Positions 33,865 to 40,951 of a DNA stretch of 44,468 nt are shown one piece after another. Each line of letters opens with the position of its first letter. Position 1 is the stretch's first letter. The notes under the pieces are model-generated. The model was not told the DNA's origin. It saw only the letters and a program-made list of their open reading frames with translations, and searched no databases. A program made the position numbers and the translations under genes. The DNA lies in assembly GCA_020629955.1 (NCBI GenBank), contig JAHDCI010000021.1, positions 3,279 to 47,746 of the forward strand, written 5' to 3'. The DNA is from Myxococcota bacterium. Lineage in GTDB: Bacteria > Myxococcota_A > Polyangia > Polyangiales > Houyiibacteriaceae.

Positions 33865-36093
33865 ATGACTCGCGTTTCTCTCTTGGTCTCGGTCTTTGCC
33901 CTCCTCGGCGCCTGTGGTGCTCGTCAGTCCGTTCCGTGCGAACCTACCGTGGCGGACGTAAGGCAAAGCGAGAGCATCGCTGACCCACAGTTTCCCGCCC
34001 GTTACGCGGAGACGGGCGGCTTTCGTTTTGGCACGCCTCGTTCGGTCCATATCGCCCGCGGCGGCGAGCACGTCTATTTTCTACGCGGCGAAGCGGAAAA
34101 CCCGCAGGGGTCCCTTTTTGTTTTTGATGTCGCGACGGGCGAAGAGCGAACGCTGGTAACCGCGGATGCCCTGCTAGGCGCCAACACGGCAGAGCTCTCG
34201 GTGGAAGAGCGTGCCCTCCGCGAACGGCTCCGTCAGAGCGGCACGGGGATCACCTCCTACCAGCTCTCGAAGGATGGAAACCTGGCGTTGATTCCCATCT
34301 CGGGAAAGCTCTTTGTGCTCGACCTAACAAATGGCGAGAGTCGTGAAATTGGCGCCGGGCTTCCGTACGCAAATGGCGCGGTGTTCAGCCCGGATGGGCG
34401 CTTCGTCGCGTGCGTGCGCGACCGAGAGGTTCACGTGGTGAATGTCGCCTCGGGGGACGACCGACAGCTCACTCAAGGGGCGAACGAGACCTTGAGCCAT
34501 GGGCTTGCGGAGTTTGTCGCCCAGGAAGAGATGGGTCGCTATGGCGGTATCTGGTGGTCTGCGGACAGCACACATCTCGCGTATCAAGAGACCGACGAAT
34601 CCAATGTTGACGTTCTCTTTGCGAGCAATCCGATCGATCCGGCGACCGACCCCTATGCCGCTCGCTACCCGCGCGCGGGCACGACGAATGCGGCTGTACG
34701 CCTTGGCGTGATTTCCGTTGAAGGTGGAGATACCGAGTGGATCGAGTGGGATTCGGAAGCGTATCCCTACCTCGCCACCGTCCGCGCTCGGGGTGAAGGG
34801 TTCGCTATCGTTGTGCAAGATCGCCTGCAGCAGAACGAAGAAATTCGCGCGACCTCTGGACGAGCTGGAGCGACGACCCTGCTTCACTCCGAGGCCGACG
34901 AAGCGTGGCTAAATATCGATCAGAGTGTGCCGGTCTTCGAAGGCGATTCCTTTCTCTGGTCGAGCGAACGTGCCGGTCACTTTCAGCTCGAACTTCGCGG
35001 CGGCTCTCCGCAAGAATTCGAACTGAGCGATCGGGGCGAAGCGGTGGTTTACGAACAGCTCCTGCATCACACCGAAGAAGCACTCTTCGTTCGCGGTTCC
35101 GCAGAGCCGAGCGAGCGGCATATTTTTCGGATCGACCGCGCCTCCGGGGAAGCGAGCAAGCTTACGAGTGAAAGCGGCTGGCACAACGCGGAGTTCGCCT
35201 CAGGCAGCGATGTCTGGGTGCACATTTCGGATTCGCCTGCGGGGCGGGCGTGGCGAGTTATGCGGGGAAATCAGCAGGTGGGTGAGCTCGCCTCTCTCGC
35301 GGCTGACGCTCCGTTTGCGGCGGCGCCGACGTTTCTCGAGGTCGGGGAGCGTTCGCTTCGAGCGATGATCGTCAAGCCGCGCAATTTTGAGCCGGGGCGT
35401 ACCTACCCGGTGATCCTCTCGGTCTACGGCGGGCCCGGTTACGTGAAAGTTCGGCGCGCGTTTGGAGCACAGCTTCGGGAGCAATGGATCGCCGACCACG
35501 GGTACATCGTTGTGAGCGTTGATGGCCGCGGCACCCCAGGTCGGGGACGTGCATTCGAGCGGGCCATTTATCGGGATGTGATCACGGCACCGATGAACGA
35601 TCAGATCGAAGGGCTTCGCGCGATCGCCGCGCAAGTGCCGGAGATGGACCTCGATCACGTGGGCATCTACGGCTGGAGCTTTGGCGGCTACTTCTCCGCC
35701 ATGGCGGTGCTCCGACATCCGGAGGTCTTTCATGCGGGAATCGCCGGTGCGCCTGTGACCGATTGGCGCCTCTACGATACCCACTACACCGAGCGCTTCA
35801 TGGCCCTGCCCAGCTCAGAGGGGGAGGGCGCGAACGAGGAGGGGTACGACTCTACATCCGCGCTGAGCATCGCAGAAACGCTTGAGCGTCCGCTGATGCT
35901 CATTCACGGAACGAGCGACGACAACGTCTACTTTGCGCACACCCTCGCGCTTCATGATGCCTTCGTTCGCGCAGCGCGCCCGCACGACCTTGTCCTCCTT
36001 GCAGGCTCCACCCATCGCGTTGGAGACCCCCAAACCGCAGCCGCATTGCAGCAGCGAATGATGCACTTTTTCGAACAAGCGCTTCGTCGTTGA
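33865..36093 (+). CDS. Dipeptidyl-peptidase IV-like S9 lipoprotein
   Basis: The 742-residue protein has a lipoprotein signal (LLVSVFALLGACGAR). An N-terminal beta-propeller (FVFDVATGEERTLVTADA through about 480) holds AQEEMGRYGG with Glu221-Glu222, the double-Glu motif that binds substrate N-termini in DPP4. The C-terminal alpha/beta hydrolase has Ser605 in GWSFGGYF, Asp685 in GTSDDNVYF and His717 in GSTHRVG. All catalytic residues are present, so it should release X-Pro or X-Ala dipeptides in the envelope. Length fits. SD AGGAAG precedes the start. The stop is 20 bp before repeat copy 3. Confidence 0.94.
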   Translation: MTRVSLLVSVFALLGACGARQSVPCEPTVADVRQSESIADPQFPARYAETGGFRFGTPRSVHIARGGEHVYFLRGEAENPQGSLFVFDVATGEERTLVTADALLGANTAELSVEERALRERLRQSGTGITSYQLSKDGNLALIPISGKLFVLDLTNGESREIGAGLPYANGAVFSPDGRFVACVRDREVHVVNVASGDDRQLTQGANETLSHGLAEFVAQEEMGRYGGIWWSADSTHLAYQETDESNVDVLFASNPIDPATDPYAARYPRAGTTNAAVRLGVISVEGGDTEWIEWDSEAYPYLATVRARGEGFAIVVQDRLQQNEEIRATSGRAGATTLLHSEADEAWLNIDQSVPVFEGDSFLWSSERAGHFQLELRGGSPQEFELSDRGEAVVYEQLLHHTEEALFVRGSAEPSERHIFRIDRASGEASKLTSESGWHNAEFASGSDVWVHISDSPAGRAWRVMRGNQQVGELASLAADAPFAAAPTFLEVGERSLRAMIVKPRNFEPGRTYPVILSVYGGPGYVKVRRAFGAQLREQWIADHGYIVVSVDGRGTPGRGRAFERAIYRDVITAPMNDQIEGLRAIAAQVPEMDLDHVGIYGWSFGGYFSAMAVLRHPEVFHAGIAGAPVTDWRLYDTHYTERFMALPSSEGEGANEEGYDSTSALSIAETLERPLMLIHGTSDDNVYFAHTLALHDAFVRAARPHDLVLLAGSTHRVGDPQTAAALQQRMMHFFEQALRR

Positions 36094-36113
36094 AGCCCGT
36101 CGACCAGAACAAC

Positions 36114-36274
36114 GAGTGCGTGGTTCAAATCGCGAGAAGGGCCCTCTTCCGCCAGGGCCTCCGATCCGAGTTTCGCTCTTCTTCGATATAGTCGGCATGT
36201 CGTTCGTTTTTCGAATCCCGGGTCGGCGGCCCTGACGAAAGATCCTCCCTCTATCGATTTGATCCTGGCACTAG
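36114..36274. repeat. Hairpin repeat element, copy 3
   Basis: 161 bp. Left arm GAGTGCGTGGTTCAAATCG is identical to copy 1. The right arm ends CTATCGATTTGATCCTGGCA then CTAG. The inner CCAGGGCC pairs with GGCCCTGA. The first 46 nt and the reverse complement of the last 46 nt align almost throughout with mismatches. It begins 20 bp past a stop codon. Confidence 0.8.
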
Positions 36275-36375
36275 GTTGCGCGAACTTTGTTCGCTTGTGA
36301 GTGAAAGCGCACGGATGTGAAACGTCCGCCGGGCGGCGCCATACGAGGTGCAGTACACCCGTTTTCCGAGATCTC

Positions 36376-37395
36376 ATGACCGAACCCACCACCAACCCGA
36401 CCTCTTCTCGCCAGCGTCTCCCGCTCGCGTCTTTTGATCCTTCCGGTCGCTTCTTCGACCGGTTCGAGAAAAGTGGTGTTCGCCGCGCTCAAACTTCGAC
36501 CCTCCAGATCAACCTGGGTCGAAAGTGCAATCAGGCTTGTCTGCATTGTCATGTGGAAGCGGGTCCGAACCGCACGGAGATGATGGAGCGAGAGGTCGCG
36601 GAGAAAATCCTCGAACTCCTCGACGCAAGCTCGTCGATTGCCACCGTCGATTTCACGGGTGGCGCTCCGGAGCTCTCGCCTCTCTTCCGCTGGTTCGTGG
36701 AAGAGGTACGTAAGCGCGACCTCGAGGTAATCGATCGGTGCAATCTGACGATACTCTCGGAACCTGGACAGGAAGACCTCGCGCGCTTTCTCGCCCACCA
36801 TCACGTACGGGTGGTTGCGAGCCTGCCATGTTATCTCGAAGAGAACGTCGAGAAGCAGCGAGGTAGAGACGTTTTCCAACGCAGCATCGAAGGCATTCGC
36901 GCGTTGAACGAGCTCGGCTACTCAGAGTCGCTCCCACTCGACCTGGTTTACAATCCGACGGGGCCAAGTCTGCCGCCCCCGCAAGCGAGCCTTGAAGCCG
37001 ACTACAAGCGCGAACTTCGAGACCGTTACGGGATCACGTTTTCGAGTCTTCTGACCATCACGAATATGCCCATTCGCCGTTTCGATCATGCGCTTCGCCG
37101 GGATGGCGAGCGTGAGCGGTATATGGAACTTCTTGAATCCAACTACAATGTCGCGACGCTGCCCGGTTTGATGTGCCGCTCGCTCATCAGCGTCGGCTAC
37201 GATGGGCGAGTGTTTGACTGCGATTTTAATCAGATGCTCGATATCCCCCTTGGGGGTGCCACCAAACACCTTTCGGAACTGAACAGTTTCGACCGCGAAG
37301 GCGCGGAGATTGCCGTGGCGGACCATTGTTTCGGCTGTACGGCCGGCGCCGGTTCGAGCTGTGGTGGCGCGCTTGCAGAAGACAAGACTCCGTGA
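36376..37395 (+). CDS. arsS: ArsS-like radical SAM protein (arsenosugar type)
   Basis: A 339-residue radical SAM enzyme with the 4Fe-4S motif CNQACLHCHVEAGP (Cys51, Cys55, Cys58) and a DUF3641-like C-terminal SPASM-like part ending HCFGCTAGAGSSCGGAL. This order, CX3CX2CHVEAGP plus CTAGAGSSCGG, marks the family called ArsS, which in described bacteria works with ArsM to make arsenosugars. Some family members have selenocysteine near the C-terminal Cys; here it is Cys. No ArsM is in this window. ATG 36376 is used; the frame extends upstream without support. The stop overlaps the next start (GTGA), at the head of a four-gene operon. Confidence 0.87.
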   Translation: MTEPTTNPTSSRQRLPLASFDPSGRFFDRFEKSGVRRAQTSTLQINLGRKCNQACLHCHVEAGPNRTEMMEREVAEKILELLDASSSIATVDFTGGAPELSPLFRWFVEEVRKRDLEVIDRCNLTILSEPGQEDLARFLAHHHVRVVASLPCYLEENVEKQRGRDVFQRSIEGIRALNELGYSESLPLDLVYNPTGPSLPPPQASLEADYKRELRDRYGITFSSLLTITNMPIRRFDHALRRDGERERYMELLESNYNVATLPGLMCRSLISVGYDGRVFDCDFNQMLDIPLGGATKHLSELNSFDREGAEIAVADHCFGCTAGAGSSCGGALAEDKTP

Positions 37396-38096
37396 ATAGC
37401 GACCCCCGCTCGGAGGTCGCGCTTTGCATTTTCGCAAAAGCCCCAACGCCAGGCCGCGCGAAAACCCGTCTCGCACCGAAAGTCGGCGAAGCCGTTGCGG
37501 CCCGTTTCGCAGAAGCGTTTTTGTACGATACATGGGCGGCTGCGGCCAAGGAACCTTGGGCGGCGATTCGGCTGTGCGTTGTCGATCCTGCGCACCCCTT
37601 TTGGGCGTCGTTCCGAACAGAGCCTGTCGAGTGCGAGCTTTGGGCTCAGGGGGATGGTGATCTCGGCGCAAGAATGGAGAGCTGTCTTCATCGTGCACTC
37701 GCAATCGCCCCGCGTGCGATCGTCATCGGGTCGGACAGCCCGGGGCTGCCTCGAGAGTTTTGCGTTGACGCTGCACACGCGTTTCAGAGAAGTGAATGCG
37801 TCATCGGTCCGAGCGATGACGGAGGCTACTATCTTCTCGGCGTGAGTCGCCGTGGGGCCGTCGAACTCGGCTTCGGCCTGGGGGCACTCGCGAACCTTCC
37901 GTGGAGCCAGAGCCATACCCGAAGCGCAACACTGACCCGAATCCGTGAACGAGGCCTGGAGCCAACCATCCTTCGAAGTTGGTTTGACGTCGACTATCCA
38001 GAGGACTTGCTTCGCCTAAAGGAGATTCTCGGGCCCAAGCCGGAGATCGCTCCCGCTAGCGCCTCGATGCTCCGTGCTTTTCAGGAGCTGGGCTGA
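37392..38096 (+). CDS. DUF2064 family glycosyltransferase-like protein
   Basis: The 234-residue protein has the nucleotide-sugar transferase-like start LCIFAKAPTPGRAKTRLAPKVG (K-P-PG-aKTRL) and the DxD-like region AIVIGSDSPGLPREF, then VIGPSDDGGYYLLGVSR and, near the end, SWFDVDYPEDLLRL. This is the DUF2064 / TIGR04282 pattern, a GT-A-fold family usually found beside a GT2 enzyme and often beside arsS-type genes. Chemistry not determined. GTG start overlaps the arsS stop (37392-37395); the stop overlaps the next ATG (TGATG). Confidence 0.9.
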   Translation: MNSDPRSEVALCIFAKAPTPGRAKTRLAPKVGEAVAARFAEAFLYDTWAAAAKEPWAAIRLCVVDPAHPFWASFRTEPVECELWAQGDGDLGARMESCLHRALAIAPRAIVIGSDSPGLPREFCVDAAHAFQRSECVIGPSDDGGYYLLGVSRRGAVELGFGLGALANLPWSQSHTRSATLTRIRERGLEPTILRSWFDVDYPEDLLRLKEILGPKPEIAPASASMLRAFQELG

Positions 38097-38794
38097 TGCG
38101 CGTTGAAGCAATCATCCCCGCGCTCGACGAAGAAGACGCGATCGGGCCTGTCGTTCGAGGTGTTCCGAGCGATCTCATTGAGCGCGTGATCGTAGTGGAC
38201 AACGGTAGCAAGGACGCGACGGCGAAGCGGGCTCGTGAGGCTGGGGCGAAGGTCGTTGATGAGCGTGAACGTGGGTACGGCGCAGCGTGCCTGAAGGGAA
38301 TCGCCTCTCTTGACCCGCAAACGGAAGCGGTTCTCTTTCTGGACGGTGATGGCAGTGATGACCTCTCGAGGCTCCCAGAAATGCTCGCGCTCGTGGAATC
38401 CGGTGGCGCCGATCTGGTGATTGGAAGTCGCACGCTTGGTGAGGCCGAGCCCGGCGCGATGACCCTGCCGCAGCACGCAGGAAACCTCATCGCCGGCAGC
38501 TGGCTACGTATGCGGTTTGGGATCCCGGCGAGCGATTTGGGACCTTTGCGCCTCATCCGGAGAACTTCGCTTGAACGCCTTCAGATGGAAGACCGCAACT
38601 ACGGCTGGACGGTCGAGATGCAGATCAAGGCGGCGCAGCGCGGGCTCGATGTCCGGGAAGTCTCGGTTCCCTATCGTCGGCGGCAAGCGGGGGAGTCGAA
38701 GGTCTCAGGGACGCTCCGCGGGACCATCGGTGCGAGCGTGAAGATCCTTGGTCTGCTCGCGTATTACGATCTCCGCGGCGTTCTTCGCCGCTAG
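38096..38794 (+). CDS. Family-2 glycosyltransferase
   Basis: The 232-residue GT2 has AIIPALDEEDAIGPVVRGVP, VVDNGSKDATAKRARE and VLFLDGDGSDDLSRLPEML, with the DGDGSDD metal/nucleotide-sugar motif, then GADLVIGSRTLG and GWTVEMQIKAAQRGLDVREVSVPYRRR. It is close to polyprenyl-phosphate mannosyl/glucosyl transferases, but without C-terminal membrane spans (only a short hydrophobic end), so cytoplasmic or peripheral. Sugar and acceptor unknown. Coupled by TGATG to the DUF2064 gene and 10 bp from the membrane GT-C gene; together they could transfer a sugar to a lipid carrier. Confidence 0.92.
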   Translation: MRVEAIIPALDEEDAIGPVVRGVPSDLIERVIVVDNGSKDATAKRAREAGAKVVDERERGYGAACLKGIASLDPQTEAVLFLDGDGSDDLSRLPEMLALVESGGADLVIGSRTLGEAEPGAMTLPQHAGNLIAGSWLRMRFGIPASDLGPLRLIRRTSLERLQMEDRNYGWTVEMQIKAAQRGLDVREVSVPYRRRQAGESKVSGTLRGTIGASVKILGLLAYYDLRGVLRR

Positions 38795-38804
38795 CGGCTC
38801 TCGC

Positions 38805-40100
38805 ATGTCGCTCGATAGCGCGAAGGTTCCAACGCTCTCCAAGTGTCTCGGGGCGGCTCATCTTCTGATTGCCGCGCTCGCGTACCTTGTTGTTCAACTC
38901 CCGGAGGGTCTCGGCGGCAGCGGGCGAGCGCTCTTCGGTGGGCTGCTCGGTCTTAACGCGCTCGGACTTTGGTGGAGCGGCCGGAACGACGCTTCTCTGC
39001 GTGATTTTCACTTCGTCGTTGGCGCCGCTTCGATCTTGCTCGTCGCGCCGATCTCGGTGGCAGAGGTGCACGACGTTCAACGCTACCTTTGGGATGGCGC
39101 GCTCGCGGCGAGTGGCGTTGACCCCTATCGGGTGGCCCCGAATGACCTCGCCGCGGAGACTCTCCGAGCGATCTGGCCAACGCCCGAAGAGCATGCCGAA
39201 TACGTCACGCTCTATCCACCCGGAGCAGTGGCGCTCTTCGCATTCGCCTCGCTCGGAGGTATCGCTGGCGCGCCCTGGATCTGGAAGGGGCTCGTCGTCT
39301 GTGCGGCCCTCGGCGCACTCGCTTTGGCGAAACGAAAACTCACGAGCAAAAGCGAAGCGCTCCTCTTTCTTTCTCCTCTTTTGACCTTCGAAGTCGCGCT
39401 CGGAACACACCTTGACGTTCTCGTTGGGGCGGTTTGCCTACTCGCGTTTGTCGCCGTGGAAGACCGGCGTTACTTCGTAGGCGGGTTGCTCGTGGGGCTC
39501 GGCGTTCTGCTGAAGTTTGTGCCCGCGCTGATGATGATCCCATTTCTGATGCGCGCTTCTTGGCGAGGACGACGCCGATTGGCTTTTGCGAGCGTCGCGG
39601 CCGTCGTTGCCGGGTACGGGCTCGCGTTTATGCTCGATTTTGTCCCGCTCGGCAGCGTTCCGGTCTTTTTTGAAAAGTGGCGGTTCGGCGCTCCGGCGTT
39701 TTCACTCCTCGAACACTTCTGCGAAGACGACGCCTTGCTCATCTCTGCTGCCATTGGCGGCGTGCTTATCGCCATGCTCATGTGGTGGAGCGCACGCTTC
39801 CCCAATGATGCGCGCGTGTACGCCTGGGCACTCGCACTGCCGTTCGTCGCCGCGCCGGTTGTCTTTCCGTGGTACTTGGTGCCCGCCGCACTCCTCTTGG
39901 GCGTGCGTTCATCGGGATGGTTGCTGGGCTGGGTGGTCGCCGCCCCTCTCACGTACGAGGTCGTTGACCGATTTGAAATCGATGGAAGCTGGGAACCGGC
40001 GACGTGGCCGCTGGTCGGAATTGCGATGTCGATTCTTCTCGGATTCGCTCTTGAAAGGCTCGCCCAGAATCAGTCTGCGAAGCGAACTTCGACGCGTTGA
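38805..40100 (+). CDS. GT-C (GT87-like) integral-membrane glycosyltransferase
   Basis: The 431-residue protein has about ten or more transmembrane spans and the first-loop motif AEVHDVQRYLWDGALAASGVDPYRVAP, with Asp/Arg-Tyr-DG-----G--PY typical of GT87/mannosyltransferase-like enzymes that use polyprenyl-phosphate sugars. LTFEVALGTHLDVLVGA and FVGGLLVGLGVLLKFVPAL are also family-like. It probably uses the lipid-linked sugar made by the GT2 just upstream. ATG 38805 is the first good start. Its 3' end overlaps by 31 bp the convergent gene ending at 40070. Confidence 0.85.
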   Translation: MSLDSAKVPTLSKCLGAAHLLIAALAYLVVQLPEGLGGSGRALFGGLLGLNALGLWWSGRNDASLRDFHFVVGAASILLVAPISVAEVHDVQRYLWDGALAASGVDPYRVAPNDLAAETLRAIWPTPEEHAEYVTLYPPGAVALFAFASLGGIAGAPWIWKGLVVCAALGALALAKRKLTSKSEALLFLSPLLTFEVALGTHLDVLVGAVCLLAFVAVEDRRYFVGGLLVGLGVLLKFVPALMMIPFLMRASWRGRRRLAFASVAAVVAGYGLAFMLDFVPLGSVPVFFEKWRFGAPAFSLLEHFCEDDALLISAAIGGVLIAMLMWWSARFPNDARVYAWALALPFVAAPVVFPWYLVPAALLLGVRSSGWLLGWVVAAPLTYEVVDRFEIDGSWEPATWPLVGIAMSILLGFALERLAQNQSAKRTSTR

Positions 40101-40927
40101 TATCCAGAGGCCTGCCGTGCGAGGACTTCCTCGACGCAGGTTGATAGCTGGGGGTCCGCCAGTGTTGAAAGTTCAGTGCTTGCCCTTCGCGGCGCGTTTT
40201 CGATTCGAACAGAGAGCCTTCCTTCGCGCTCGCTTCCCCGAGTGCGCGATTCGGCGAAGCAGCGACCGAGCGCTTCCTCTGCGCGCCTCAGCGGCGTAAG
40301 GGTCGAGACTTCCACGCCGGAAAGGTCGGTCGCCCCAATGATTCGCGCGCGCGGCCCGGTTCCGGGAATTCCATCGAGCTCTTCATCATCTCGCCATGAG
40401 CGAAGCCGCTCGGTGTCTTCGCGAGCGACCACTTCGCCTTCCCCATTGACCAGCTCTAGAAACGCGAGGTCAAAACGCACCGTCGTAATATTTGCGCGCG
40501 CCACACAGGCGGGGGAAGGGCTGTCGAAGCCGAGGAAAAATCCGACTCGCAAGGACGCTGGAATCGTCCGCGCGACAGCGAGGAGCTCTCGAGCGCGCGC
40601 GGGACTGCTCACAAAGCCAATCTCTTCGAGTCGATTCGGAAAAAACTCCGCTGCCCCTTCGAAGGCTCGCAGGTTCCGCCGCGTATCAACATCCACCGTG
40701 CCGTGATCTGCATTGTGGGCTCGAAGTCGGAAACGTTCGAACTCGATCACATATAGCTTTCGCCGGCCATCCTGACGCGCCTCCTCGCACGCTGCATGCA
40801 CATCGCTCATCCGGCGAATGGTCTCCTGGGCATCAGCGGCGGAAGACCAGCCGAGACCGGCGATTGCAAGCAAAGCGACCAGCGCTCGGGTGATCGTAGG
40901 CCCGATTGGGGATGAACAGAGTTTCAT
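40070..40927 (-). CDS. Exported protein of unknown function
   Basis: The 285-residue protein has a cleavable signal, ALVALLAIAGLGWSSAADAQ. The mature N-terminal half contains KLYVIEFERFRLRAHNADHG and LRVGFFLGFDSP with a Cys pair (HAACEEAR; SPACVARA). The C-terminal half, CFAESRTRGSEREGRLSVRIENAPRRASTELSTL then STCVEEVLARQ, has the shape of the AgmX/PglI-type TonB-like domains common in Myxococcota, which carry paired cysteines; this is tentative. Its start is preceded by TATCCT at leaderless spacing. Convergent with the GT-C gene, overlapping it by 31 bp. Confidence 0.6.
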   Translation of the reverse strand: MKLCSSPIGPTITRALVALLAIAGLGWSSAADAQETIRRMSDVHAACEEARQDGRRKLYVIEFERFRLRAHNADHGTVDVDTRRNLRAFEGAAEFFPNRLEEIGFVSSPARARELLAVARTIPASLRVGFFLGFDSPSPACVARANITTVRFDLAFLELVNGEGEVVAREDTERLRSWRDDEELDGIPGTGPRARIIGATDLSGVEVSTLTPLRRAEEALGRCFAESRTRGSEREGRLSVRIENAPRRASTELSTLADPQLSTCVEEVLARQASGYQRVEVRFAD

Positions 40928-40933
40928 GGTGAA

Positions 40934-40939
40934 AGGATA
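40934..40939 (-). promoter_or_regulatory. -10-like TATCCT at leaderless spacing
   Basis: On the minus strand TATCCT ends 6 nt before the ATG at 40927, with no SD between. No -35 seen. Part of the TAnnnT series. Confidence 0.4.
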
Positions 40940-40951
40940 GACGTGAAAATC

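Noticed and set aside
35952-36395. Minus-strand frames across the repeat copies that share an AGIKSI(E/D)G-like reading
   Set aside because: The shared peptide is a by-product of the shared DNA repeat, broken by different frames and lengths in each copy.
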